Under the pieces are notes generated by a model. The model did no database searches and was not told where the DNA came from. It worked only from the letters and a program-made list of their open reading frames with translations. Positions 38,367 through 46,552 of a stretch of 64,000 nucleotides of DNA are shown here, in pieces; position 1 is the first letter of the stretch, and each line of letters starts with the position of its first letter. The position numbers and the translations under genes were made by a program. This DNA comes from Maribacter sp. PR1 (lineage in GTDB: Bacteria; Bacteroidota; Bacteroidia; Flavobacteriales; Flavobacteriaceae), in NCBI RefSeq assembly GCF_028464145.1, contig NZ_JAQPCG010000009.1, forward strand, positions 62,001 to 126,000, read 5' to 3'.

Positions 38367-39059
38367 ATGACACTTAATACGTATAACAAAGAGGACAAAA
38401 TATTATTGGCCGTCGATTGCATCATCTTTGGTTTTGATCAAGAAGAGCTAAAAATATTATTGATCAAAAGGAATTTTGAACCAGAACAGGGCAAATGGTC
38501 CCTTATTGGGGGATTCTTGAAAAAAGAAGAGATTCTGGACGAGGCTGCAACAAGGGTTCTGCAGCATCTTACCGGACTCAACGAAATTTACATGGAGCAA
38601 TTACACACCTTCAGCAAGGTAGACCGCGATCCGGCCGATAGGACTTTATCCGTTGCTTACTATGCCCTCATCGACCTGTCTCAACCTGACAAGAATACTC
38701 TTCTTAAAGAATCTGCAAAATGGTTCACCCTTAAAGATGCCCCTAAGTTGATTTTTGACCATAATCTAATGGTGGAGAGGGCTATGGCACGTTTACGAAG
38801 AAAGGCACTTAGCAAACCCATAGGCTTTGAACTTCTACCTGAAAAATTTACCATGCGAACGTTGCAGAAATTGTACGAGGCAATCTTGGATAACAAACTG
38901 GATAAACGTAACTTTATTAGCAAGTTCAATTCCTTAGATATTCTAATAAAACTAAAGGAAAAAGATACGAGTTCATCAAAGAAAGGTGCGTATCTTTTTC
39001 AATTTGACGCAGAAAAATACAAAAGAAAAGTGGAGGAAGGTTTTAGTTTTAAACTCTGA
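38367..39059 (+). CDS. NUDIX-type transcriptional regulator, probable arabinose regulator (AraR-like)
   Basis: 230 residues. The N-terminal NUDIX-like domain (about 10-140) carries LLAVDCIIFGFDQEELKILLIKR and WSLIGGFLKKEEILDEAATRVLQHLTGL. The REUXEE catalytic string is replaced by VLQHLTGL-type residues, so hydrolase activity is unlikely and sugar sensing is expected. A C-terminal winged helix follows (FELLPEKFTMRTLQKLYEAIL, KRNFISKFNSLDILIKL). Bacteroidetes AraR, a NUDIX-family regulator of L-arabinose genes, has this layout. Its position divergent to two L-arabinofuranosidase genes supports the role. Downstream lies a decayed GH127 fragment. Confidence 0.82.
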   Translation: MTLNTYNKEDKILLAVDCIIFGFDQEELKILLIKRNFEPEQGKWSLIGGFLKKEEILDEAATRVLQHLTGLNEIYMEQLHTFSKVDRDPADRTLSVAYYALIDLSQPDKNTLLKESAKWFTLKDAPKLIFDHNLMVERAMARLRRKALSKPIGFELLPEKFTMRTLQKLYEAILDNKLDKRNFISKFNSLDILIKLKEKDTSSSKKGAYLFQFDAEKYKRKVEEGFSFKL

Positions 39060-39107
39060 CTTTAATCTACTGCATCCCTTTAATATCCATTAACTGTCCA
39101 TAATAAA

Positions 39108-39517
39108 TTATTTGAAATCTAGCCATACTGACATTTCCCCATTTCTCTGTGAGCCCTTGCAAAATATGGTATAGCAGTTATCTTCTTTTTTTGGCCAGCT
39201 AGCATGGCAATTCCTGTAATTTTTCCAAGCCATTCAACAACCCTTTATCAAAGCTATATTCGAGAATTGGTTTTTCCGGAATTTTATAGTGAAATGACAC
39301 CGGAAGGACTATCAGCTTCTTCAACATAGTATACTAGCGGTCCTCTTTCTAATGCAATTTTATCACGACTTGCCCCTACTCTTTCGTTGGACACTACTAT
39401 ACGAATTTCCATTCTAAAGTTTAAAGAAATTCTATCTCTCGCTTTCCAATTTCTTTTACTTAAATCATTGCAAGGTTACTATCAAGGATACCAAGACTAT
39501 AATCTACCTTGATTGTT
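39108..39517 (-). pseudogene. 3' remnant of a second GH127 gene
   Basis: On the - strand this stretch aligns with the last 130 or so codons of the intact GH127 gene at 33417. Shared + strand landmarks include GGTATAGCAGT, CCTGTAATTTTT-like, GGTCCTCTTTC-like and TTCCATTCTAAAGTTTAAAG-like positions. It has frameshifts and stops, and no 5' part. Similarity fades near 39517, where the mobilisation relic begins, so insertion of that element may have cut the gene. Together with the intact NUDIX gene it is the second copy of a NUDIX/GH127 pair. Confidence 0.8.
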
Positions 39518-39576
39518 GGAGAACAAGAAAATGGGTAAAATTCATTATATTTAGAAAGTGTTTTGAAACACAATTA

Positions 39577-39731
39577 GTACGGTAGCAATTATATGATTTG
39601 ACTTTCCTAAAGCCCGTACAAACCAAAAAAAAATTAAGTAGTAGCTGATTTCCAAACCAGCTTGTATTTATTCGTTCCCGCTTGCGGGACGAAGGAATAG
39701 CAAGAGGGTGATGCGCAAAATGCGCCATCAC
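39577..39731 (+). other. putative oriT of the decayed mobilisation module
   Basis: Three conserved parts. (1) GTACGG at 39577 to CCGTAC at 39619, with GATTTGACTTTCCTAAAG between them. (2) A GC hairpin, TTCGTTCCCGC/GCGGGACGAA, at 39671-39693. (3) AGCAAGAGGGT at 39699-39709, running into a second hairpin GTGATGCGC/GCGCCATCAC (39708-39731). The same three parts occur in the same order at 54484-54643, upstream of the intact bfmA. Both blocks lie within 200 bases of a bfmA start. This is what an origin of transfer next to relaxosome genes would look like. The nick position is not known. Confidence 0.65.
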
Positions 39732-39918
39732 AGTTGTTTTCGAGTCTTCAACACGTTGAATACCAGTTAATTGAACACTTACTGGAATACTATGCAAAAT
39801 CAGGGGCTATAGTAGGCTTTTTTGAAATCTACAGTAAACCCTTTGGGAAGCCCTGTAAACACAAGAAATTTTTGACGCAAAAAATGACGCAATTTCACTA
39901 AAAAATAAAATCGCACCT

Positions 39919-40503
39919 ATGGAAAAGCAATCAACAAATGACAGAACGAAGAAGGGAACCGGTGGTTATTCCAATATTACCATAAAGAAAGAAACGGCCA
40001 CACGCTTTCGCAGTTATTCCAAAAAGTTCAACAAATCCCATAGTGAGGTATTGGTTGGAATGATACAATACTTCAAGGAGAACAACCTTAACCCTTTTGG
40101 GGAGGGAACAAAGGTTATCCTTGACAGTATCAAAAAGTTGGAGCGTCAGCTGATGAAGAAATATGATAGGATCATCGCCATTCTCAAGAACATGGAAAAG
40201 ACCAGTATCTGGCCCACCTATGAAATGGTACTCATTCTTTAAGAGTCCTATGTAAAGGAAGGGAGGAAACCAAGACGGAAACCCGTCCAGATACAGGAAG
40301 AACGAATGGATTTTTTGGAGCCCAGAAACACCGTTCCGAAAACAGAACACGATAGAATACTAAAAGAATTTGAAAGCTATAAAAAGCGTTGCAATGAAAT
40401 CCTCCACAATGTGGAGAAAGTGGAGCCTATTATGGACAAACCACATCTAAAAATCAATATGTGCATCGGGGATTTTGAAAGCCTGAAATATCAATTAAGA
40501 TAG
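39919..40503 (+). pseudogene. BfmA/BtgA-type mobilisation protein, interrupted by a stop
   Basis: The frame from ATG 39919 codes for 107 residues (YSNITIKKETATRFRSYSKKFNKSHSEVLVGMIQYF, a ribbon-helix-helix-like DNA-binding start) and hits TAA at 40240-40242. It then continues in the same frame through ESYVKEGRKP and PKTEHDRILKEFESYKKRC to 40503. With the stop read through, the length is 194 residues, the same as the intact homologue at 53770. The stop replaces the expected LFE (here CTT TAA GAG). The relaxase remnant follows after 5 bases. Confidence 0.82.
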
Positions 40504-40508
40504 CGCTT

Positions 40509-41520
40509 ATGTACCTTACCATCTCGGCACAGAAAATGGGCAGTACCTACAACTCCAGTGTAGGGAACTATGTGGATTATCTGGAAAAGGAGAACCAAGA
40601 TAGGTTGCCCGAACAAAGGGAAGAGTTCTTTGACCAAGAAAATGACAGCGTACGCCCACAAACGGTCATTGAGAAAATAGATGCCAATACTGCAAAACTA
40701 AGGCAGAAAGACCCGAAATTCTATTCCATAGTGGTCAGTCCCAACCAAAGGGAACTGAAGGCCATTGGAAATGACCCAAACATGCTAAGGGAATACACAA
40801 GGAAGCTCATGGAGGATTATGCCAAGAGTTTCCATAGGAACCAAGAGGTCAAGGCCGAAAACCTGAAATATTACGCTAAGATCGAGCATGAACGCACCTA
40901 TCGGGGATTTGATAAGCAGGTTCAGGAGAATGCACCCTACCGAGGGGAGATAGCAAGGCTCAGGAACGAGATACGGAAAGTGGAAAGGGGCGAATCCATC
41001 GGGAATGTCAATGAGCTTGAAAAAAAAATCAAAGAACAAGAAAGATTGGCCCCACTCAAACAGAACGGACAGTTGGTGGCCGCAGGGATGCAAAAAGAGG
41101 GGCCACAGACCCATATCCACATCATAGTCAGCAGAAGGGACGTGACGAACACCTATACCCTTTCCCTAATGTCCAAGCCCAAGGCATCCGAAGTGGAACT
41201 GAACGGAAAGACGGTCAAGAGAGGATTTGATCGGGACAGTTTTTACCAAACGGCCGAAAAGACCTTTGAGGTTCAAACGGAACTATGTGGAATCCTATGT
41301 GGGGAGAAAGGCCCATGCCAAGGAACCGGGGAAGTTCTTTGCCAAGGTCATGGGACTGCCCACGAAGGAAAAGGACATGGTGTTTAAGCTACTTAAAACG
41401 ATGGGGGTCAAAGCTCCCAGTATTCCGACCAATAAAGTACAAATGGCGGCCAAGATCATCAAGGCGCTTGGAAGGAGCATCAATAAGGCGAGGGGTACAG
41501 GTGAGGATATGGGCTACTGA
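40509..41520 (+). pseudogene. MobB-like relaxase (DUF5712 type), frameshifted
   Basis: The first 255 or so codons match the intact relaxase at 52748: MYLTISAQKMGSTYNSSVGN, VGNYVDYLEKENQ, KFYSIVVSPNQRELKAIGNDP, and the HUH-like string QTHIHIIVSRRD. After KTFE (near 41270) the frame shifts. The rest (FKRNYVESYVGRKA, FAKVMGLPTKEKDMVFKLL, PTNKVQMAAKIIKALGRSI) is in the frame ending at 41520. Compared with the intact copy, about 11 bases are missing at the break. With the bfmA stop this shows a dead mobilisation module. The coupling-protein gene that should follow is absent. Confidence 0.85.
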
Positions 41521-41866
41521 AATCCAAAAAGTAGGTTGCGCCCTGTCGGGTTTTTGCTTCACACTTATCTATCGGAACACTACAAAAACTCTACAGGATC
41601 CATGCGCAAAAGTTGGGGGTAAGATTTGGGGTTCTTATCGTTCTACTTTTAAACAGTTCGGTTTTAAGGGGAGCTTTCACCGAACCTATTATAGCTTATG
41701 ATCATACAGATGCCGGTGAACACAAAAAAAGTGTATCACATATAGGATGCCGAGCAAGTTATATTAAAAGAAAAAAAGTGGTTTAAGGCAAAAAGAAATT
41801 ATTATTTAACTTTAGAGAACTGGACTAGGGCTTTTCATAGGATACAATGTTGGCGGTAGTTATTTT
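41521..41866. other. non-coding junction after the relaxase remnant
   Basis: 346 bases with no supported gene. A stem GTTCGGT/ACCGAAC is present near 41655-41685. The right end holds GTTGGCGGTAGTTA (41850), which resembles, in inverted orientation, GTTGGCAGTAATTA at the right boundary of the Crp/DoxX operons (46167-46180, - strand). This looks like the left edge of the cassette-like region. Confidence 0.35.
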
Positions 41867-42484
41867 TCACTTCCCGATAAGTACTTCATAGTCTTTGGGT
41901 ATTTCTACTCCTTTAAATTGATTTGTTAGACCGTAAAATATTGTAATGGTCAAAACAAATCCAAAAATCAAAATTGCAGTTGCTTGTTGTTTCGGTGTCA
42001 GGTTTAAGAATTTTGACTTCATTTTTTTGTTGTGAATTGCTGCTACGTGCCCAAAAAACGAAAGAATTGCAAGTCCGTAATACGGAATGAAAAATAAATT
42101 GAAAGGAAATGAATTTAGTCCTGAAACACCAAAATAAAAATTAGTGTCAAGATGTAGAAAAAGCCGACCACCTAAAACGGCACTTAAATGAATTATGAAA
42201 AATATTGCCAAATAAAGTCCTGTCCAAATATGAAGTTTGTCAAATTGAGATGTTGCTATTTGTCGGTGAGTTCTAAAAAGTTTCAGCCCTGAAATAATTT
42301 GAACAAGTATTGCAAGCAACAAAACTGTTTCAACAAATATGTTACGATAGAAATGTCGGAAATTGTTCATTATTTCTATGTGTTTGTCAGCACCAAAAAT
42401 GCTACAAAAATGATTGAATAAATGCAGTCCAATAAAAATCGTTATCGTCAGTCCTGATATGTAATGACTTTTCTTAATTGTCAT
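41867..42484 (-). CDS. polytopic membrane protein, possibly cytochrome b-like
   Basis: 205 residues with five hydrophobic helices and conserved-looking histidines in or near them (GLHLFNHF, RTHRQIATSQFDKLHIWTG, FIIHLSAVLGG, FFGHVAAIH). Such paired membrane histidines resemble the cytochrome b subunits of the succinate dehydrogenase/fumarate reductase superfamily; the match is topological and not certain. It is the last gene of a - strand operon that also encodes a DoxX protein, an FMN-binding protein and an AhpD-like protein, which suggests a redox or stress theme. Confidence 0.55.
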   Translation of the reverse strand: MTIKKSHYISGLTITIFIGLHLFNHFCSIFGADKHIEIMNNFRHFYRNIFVETVLLLAILVQIISGLKLFRTHRQIATSQFDKLHIWTGLYLAIFFIIHLSAVLGGRLFLHLDTNFYFGVSGLNSFPFNLFFIPYYGLAILSFFGHVAAIHNKKMKSKFLNLTPKQQATAILIFGFVLTITIFYGLTNQFKGVEIPKDYEVLIGK

Positions 42485-42514
42485 ATTCTACCTGTTTTGT
42501 CAACTATCGAGTAA

Positions 42515-42955
42515 TTAGCTTTTGTTCTTTTTGAGAATAGAATCCACTTCAAAATACTTGTTAGTTTTCATACTAAGTGAAAAAGCCGCTGCCGCTGCCG
42601 TGAATACGGAGTAGTCCAAAGATGCTTTCAAGCCTGTCGTAAATGTCATGGACAAGGCAAAACACAACAGTAAAATACCACTGAGCTTTGCAAATAGTTC
42701 GGTTTTAAATCCAGTGAGCAGACAGATGGCAAAAACTACTTCAAGCACGGTTGCAATAAGTCCGACAAATGGAACAAAAATATCAGGTATCCATGGGAGT
42801 AAGGTATGGGTGTAATTTAGAAAGTTTTCCCAATTTCCCCACGCAGAGACCTCTTTGGGCCAAGAGCCCAATCGGTCAAAAACAGCTGACAGAAATGCAG
42901 TTGAAAGAGCAACCCGTAGAAATACTTTTATGATTTTTTCTTGAAGATGATTCAT
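42515..42955 (-). CDS. DoxX-family membrane protein
   Basis: 146 residues with four membrane helices (about 10-28, 58-80, 85-105, 112-130). The family-like start VFLRVALSTAFLSAVFDRLG and the VGLIATVLEVVFAICLLTGFKTELFAKLSG segment fit DoxX, small quinone- or stress-related membrane proteins. Its ATG overlaps the stop of the upstream gene by 4 bases, so the two are coupled. A second DoxX gene lies at 44670 in the neighbouring operon. Confidence 0.75.
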   Translation of the reverse strand: MNHLQEKIIKVFLRVALSTAFLSAVFDRLGSWPKEVSAWGNWENFLNYTHTLLPWIPDIFVPFVGLIATVLEVVFAICLLTGFKTELFAKLSGILLLCFALSMTFTTGLKASLDYSVFTAAAAAFSLSMKTNKYFEVDSILKKNKS

Positions 42956-43413
42956 AGCTCGTTATTGTAATAGTTTGAAAAATACGTTGCGAGAGTGTCT
43001 TCCGTGACTTTTTCGTCATACTTGTAAGCTGGCGATTTCAGGCTTTTCACGCTTTCAACTTTTACTTTTACCGCACAATGCACGAGATATTGAGATCCGT
43101 GGTTTTCCCAAAGTGGTTTTCCAACAAAGTCGTGTTCGGGAGTCCCTTGCTGAAAAAGGGTTGCTTTGCCTTCAAGACAGAACCCTTTTCGTCTAAAAAA
43201 ATCAACCACGTTAATGGCTATTTTCGGATTGATTTTTATATTCTCAACGGTATTAAAAGACTCGATATGTGCAAAAATCACATGATACTCGTCCCAAACA
43301 TCTAATGACGCTTTAGGAGAAAGATTTGGGCTACCATCAGGATTGACGGTAGCCACAAAACAGAGTTTTGCTTTTTTAATTATTGTTTCAACTTCTTGGC
43401 TTATTCTTTTCAT
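42952..43413 (-). CDS. pyridoxamine 5'-phosphate oxidase-family FMN-binding protein
   Basis: 153 residues. The split-barrel start EVETIIKKAKLCFVATVNPDGSPNLSPKASLDVWDEYHVIFAH is typical of the PNPOx-like FMN-binding family. Later come INVVDFFRRKGFCLEGKATLF and a C-terminal helix. Members reduce small substrates or bind flavin/F420/heme; the substrate here is unknown. It lies 9 bases after the AhpD-like gene and overlaps the DoxX gene by 4 bases. Confidence 0.78.
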   Translation of the reverse strand: MKRISQEVETIIKKAKLCFVATVNPDGSPNLSPKASLDVWDEYHVIFAHIESFNTVENIKINPKIAINVVDFFRRKGFCLEGKATLFQQGTPEHDFVGKPLWENHGSQYLVHCAVKVKVESVKSLKSPAYKYDEKVTEDTLATYFSNYYNNEL

Positions 43414-43422
43414 TTGACTGGA

Positions 43423-43875
43423 TTATTCTTGTGATTTAAAAGGCTCCAATAATGTTCCTCTACCTATTCTGTTCCACGCGTTGATACAAGTGGCTGCCAT
43501 GATGATGTCCGCTATTTTTTGGTCGTCAAACAAATCTTTTGCTTCTGTATAAACAGCATCTGTGATTCCTGCTCTGGTGATGTGCGTAACTTCATCTGTC
43601 AAACGCAAAATGGCACGCTCTTCATCTGAAAAAAACGGGGCATCTTCCCAAGCTGACAAAGCATGTAGCCTGTATTGTTTTTCTCCTTTCTCGATAGCTT
43701 CCTTGGTATGAGATTGGATACAGTAGGCACAGCCATTTATATGAGAAGCCCTGATGTAAATCAGCAAAAGTTCAGCATTGGTAAGTGAACTAGCTCTTAG
43801 TTGTTTGTCCAATTCGATGAGAGGCGTGTAATATGAAGGTTGGACTTGATGAATGTCAATACGTTTTGTGCTCAT
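43423..43875 (-). CDS. carboxymuconolactone decarboxylase/AhpD-like protein
   Basis: 150 residues. The AhpD core is visible: ELLLIYIRASHINGCAYCIQSHTKEAIEKGE, with the redox pair CAYC and the downstream His, then LSAWEDAPFFSDEERAILRLTDEVT. Such proteins act as alkylhydroperoxidase-type reductases. It is the first structural gene after a Crp-type regulator on the same strand (81 bases), so the regulator may control it. Confidence 0.85.
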   Translation of the reverse strand: MSTKRIDIHQVQPSYYTPLIELDKQLRASSLTNAELLLIYIRASHINGCAYCIQSHTKEAIEKGEKQYRLHALSAWEDAPFFSDEERAILRLTDEVTHITRAGITDAVYTEAKDLFDDQKIADIIMAATCINAWNRIGRGTLLEPFKSQE

Positions 43876-43956
43876 AATTTTTTGTCTTAAATGATTAATG
43901 ACACAAAAGTATCGGGCTCAAATGAGGAAAATCTTAATCTATTTCAAGAAATGATA

Positions 43957-44535
43957 TCATATGGTATTGCTCCGTATTTTGCTATAAAATTCTGGGGTCA
44001 TCCCCAAGTAAGATGCAATCACATATTGAGGTACTCTTTGTAGGAATTCCGGGTTTTGGCTAACAAATTTTTGGTATAGTTCTTTCCCCGAATAGCTTAA
44101 CATGTATTCAAGTCTCCGCTGTGAGGCAATAAATGTTTTTTCCATTATTATCCTGAACAGCGTATTGATTTTTGGGATTTCCAAGGTAAGTTTTTCAAAA
44201 GACGTTTGGTTCAAGGTTAATAGCAAGGTATCCTCAATTGCCTGTATATAAATGTTCGATGGATTTTTGTTGATTAAGCTGTCGTATTCTGTTATCCACC
44301 AGTTGTCAAGCCCAAAATGGATGATTTGCTCATTGCCTTTACCATCAATATAATATAACCGTACACAGCCCTTTACCACAAAATACTTTGCCGTACAGGT
44401 TTGCCCTGCTTTGAGTAAGAAATCCCCCTTCTTTAACACGGTGTTTTTTAGGAAAGACTGAAAAAGTTCGTTTTCCTCTTCGGTCAGTTCAATGTATCTT
44501 TTTATATAGGATGATAAATTGTTGTTCACTTTCAT
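43957..44535 (-). CDS. Crp/Fnr-family transcriptional regulator
   Basis: 192 residues from ATG 44535 (MKVNNNLSSYIKRYIELTEEENELF); the longer open frame to 44589 adds 18 unlikely residues. A cyclic-nucleotide-binding-like beta barrel lies at about 25-120 (LKKGDFLLKAGQTCTAKYFVVKGCVRLYYIDGKGNEQIIHFG). A C-terminal HTH follows (VPQYVIASYLGMTPEFYSKIRS). No FNR-type cysteine cluster is visible. It heads an operon of AhpD-like, PNPOx-like, DoxX and membrane genes, and a very similar regulator heads the next operon. Confidence 0.85.
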   Translation of the reverse strand: MKVNNNLSSYIKRYIELTEEENELFQSFLKNTVLKKGDFLLKAGQTCTAKYFVVKGCVRLYYIDGKGNEQIIHFGLDNWWITEYDSLINKNPSNIYIQAIEDTLLLTLNQTSFEKLTLEIPKINTLFRIIMEKTFIASQRRLEYMLSYSGKELYQKFVSQNPEFLQRVPQYVIASYLGMTPEFYSKIRSNTI

Positions 44536-44669
44536 TTTGTTGAATGGCCTGTAGAAAACAGTTGCGGTGTAAAAGCATTTCACTTTCAAACCGCCACAAA
44601 GTTACATAATTGTAATATGCTCTAGGCAACCACTTGACTGAAATTGCCTATGTATATTGTTAGGCGTTT

Positions 44670-45113
44670 TCATTTTTTGGAGATGGTGCCATCAATGGAA
44701 TACTTACCTGCTCCCGTAAATATTAGGCTAACAGCCATTCCAATCCACAGGAGGAAAAATTCATAGCCTTCACCCGGCTGATTCCCGAACCAATTCATAA
44801 AAAAGCCATTTTGGATATGAGACGTGAATACAATGCCAAATGCTAAAAAAATATAGCAGACAGCAATCGGTCTTGTAGCTACACCCAAAATGAGGGCAAT
44901 AGCACCGATAGATTCTAGAACAATGACCAAAAATCCGATAATCCATGGCAGACCAACGGTTTCAGTAAAGAAATCCATTGTGCCTGAAAATCCATAGCCA
45001 CCTAACCAACCTATAAGTTTTTGTGCTCCATGTGCGAATACCACTATACCTAACATTACACGAATAATAAGTGGTGCATAGGAATCTGTAGTTTGAAATA
45101 GTTGACGTTTCAT
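44670..45113 (-). CDS. DoxX-family membrane protein
   Basis: 147 residues from ATG 45113 (MKRQLFQTTDSYAPLIIRVMLGIVVFAHGAQKLIGWLGGYGF). The GAQK and GW-G-GYGFSGTM motifs and four helices are classical DoxX. The frame is open upstream into the neighbouring gene, but the extra 39 residues overlap that gene's end. It is preceded by an NTF2-like gene and a Crp-type regulator. A GTTAGGC box at 44659 lies just downstream of the stop. Confidence 0.87.
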   Translation of the reverse strand: MKRQLFQTTDSYAPLIIRVMLGIVVFAHGAQKLIGWLGGYGFSGTMDFFTETVGLPWIIGFLVIVLESIGAIALILGVATRPIAVCYIFLAFGIVFTSHIQNGFFMNWFGNQPGEGYEFFLLWIGMAVSLIFTGAGKYSIDGTISKK

Positions 45114-45123
45114 ATTTTTCGAT

Positions 45124-45477
45124 TTAATTGTTATAGTAAAATTTTTCTTTGATAATTTTTCCGTCCTTCCATTCTTGGACAGACACTTGGGAATAATTCC
45201 GTACGCCCCATTCTTTGTGCGTGTAGTCATAATGCCACTCTACCATAGTCGTATTTTCTCCGAGTGTTACTTTTAGCGGATTGGCACCTCTAAATTCTGT
45301 AATGTTGCCAAAAAATTCTTCTTCACGTTTTCGGTTGGCTTCTTTACCAACAATGGGTTCAGATTCATTTTCCTGCATGATGACATTTTCATCATAGTAT
45401 TTTTCAAAGGCTTCCATGGCCTTACCTTGAAGAACCAAGTCATTCAAGTCTGACATTTTTTCTAATAATTTTGACAT
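45124..45477 (-). CDS. SnoaL/NTF2-like protein
   Basis: 117 residues from ATG 45477 (MSKLLEKMSDLNDLVLQGKAMEAFEKYYDENVIMQENES); an ATG 30 bases upstream is also in frame. Cone-fold strands follow: EFRGANPLKVTLGENTTMVEWHYDYTHKEWG, then QVSVQEWKDGKIIKEKFYYNN. Small NTF2/SnoaL-like proteins can be enzymes or binding modules; no catalytic residue set is identifiable. It lies 110 bases after the Crp-type regulator and 10 bases before the DoxX gene. Confidence 0.75.
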   Translation of the reverse strand: MSKLLEKMSDLNDLVLQGKAMEAFEKYYDENVIMQENESEPIVGKEANRKREEEFFGNITEFRGANPLKVTLGENTTMVEWHYDYTHKEWGVRNYSQVSVQEWKDGKIIKEKFYYNN

Positions 45478-45587
45478 ATCCTTTGTATTTAAAATTTGAT
45501 ATGACAAAGATCAGCAAGGAAAAGCTATCAGCAATTCACATAGGAGTAAAAAGGATGTTCACATAGATTAACAAAAAGCTAACTTTC

Positions 45588-46160
45588 TTAGATAAGTTCT
45601 GCTCTTATTTTGCTAAGAAATTGCTTTGTTATTCCAAGGTAGGAGGCGATAAGGTACTGTGGTACACGCTGTTCAATGTCACGATACTGCTTACGAAAAT
45701 TGAGGTATCTTTCTTTTGCGGTGAGGCTGAAGTTTCTAACGATTCGCTTTTGAGAAGCCACATAGGCTTTTTGTATAATGATTCGAAAAAAGCGTTCCAG
45801 TTGTGGGATTTGCGCATATAAAAGTTCGAGGCTTTCGTGTGAAAATTGTGCCACTGTTGTTTTCTCCAGGCATTGCACATTGTAGTCGGCAGGTTCTTGT
45901 GTGATAAAACTACCCAAGTCAGCTGTCCACCAATTTTCAATGGCAAACATGACGACATGTTCGTTACCTTCTGTGTCTATAAAAAAGGTTTTGGCACAAC
46001 CCGATATGACGAAGGATTCATATTTGCACACCTCTCCCTGCTGTACAATATACTGCCCCTTTAGGTAAGTTCTAATCTTCACATGTTCTGACAGAACTGT
46101 AATTTCTTGCTCAGTCAGATTGATGTATCTTTTTATATAGGATAATAGATTCGTGTTCAC
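45588..46160 (-). CDS. Crp/Fnr-family transcriptional regulator
   Basis: 190 residues: an effector barrel (YLKGQYIVQQGEVCKYESFVISGCAKTFFIDTEGNEHVVMFA) and a C-terminal HTH (VPQYLIASYLGITKQFLSKIRAELI). It is paralogous to the regulator at 43957 (LSYIKRYINLTEQE and LSSYIKRYIELTEEE at the starts; similar ends). It heads the NTF2-DoxX operon. Just upstream of its start lies GTTGGCAGTAATTA (- strand) and then the first 183-bp repeat. Confidence 0.85.
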   Translation of the reverse strand: MNTNLLSYIKRYINLTEQEITVLSEHVKIRTYLKGQYIVQQGEVCKYESFVISGCAKTFFIDTEGNEHVVMFAIENWWTADLGSFITQEPADYNVQCLEKTTVAQFSHESLELLYAQIPQLERFFRIIIQKAYVASQKRIVRNFSLTAKERYLNFRKQYRDIEQRVPQYLIASYLGITKQFLSKIRAELI

Positions 46161-46177
46161 TTTTTTTAATTACTGCC

Positions 46178-46360
46178 AACGCCCTGCTAAACGCAGTGAC
46201 GTTCTGGGTTTTAAACTAAGTGAATTTATTCACAAATAATTTGAAAGACAATAAGAACGTTGCCAAATTGCCTTTAGGTGACGTTGGGTCGGGTTTTTGG
46301 TGTTTTCGATTGTGGGGCCGTAGGTTTCGGGTCCCGACTGCATTGGCAATTTGGTTTAGC
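46178..46360. repeat. 183-bp hairpin-rich direct repeat, copy 1
   Basis: Matches 48441-48623 over all 183 positions without gaps and with about 11 mismatches counted by eye. It contains nested pairing: CTGC/GCAG (46184-46196), GTGAAT-TT-ATTCAC (46220-46233), CCAAATTGCC (46263-46272) with GGCAATTTGG (46345-46354), and inside that GTCGGG (46288) with CCCGAC (46333). GTTGGGT (46283-46289) fits the integron box GTTRRRY. After the repeat, to 46552, there is a perfect 8-bp hairpin GCAAAATC/GATTTTGC (46450-46470) and GTTAGGAGG at 46519, with no gene seen. Confidence 0.85.
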
Positions 46361-46552
46361 TATGAACAGTACGGTAGCAAACTGGCATTTGCTTGTCGCC
46401 ACGCGCGTAGCGAAATCTTATTGTTTTGTTCTATTTTTTCTTGCCCTGAGCAAAATCCATAAGATTTTGCGGTCTTCATAAAAGTACGCAAACCCTGAGA
46501 TTAAGCCCAAAGCCCGTAATGTTAGGAGGTTGTGTTATGCACAGGCATTTTT

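Noticed and set aside
46220-46481. Short + strand frames inside the 183-bp repeats (also 48435-48743)
   Set aside because: They exist only because the repeat lacks stops in one frame. The repeat's changes are not biased to third codon positions, and the sequence is better explained by its stems.
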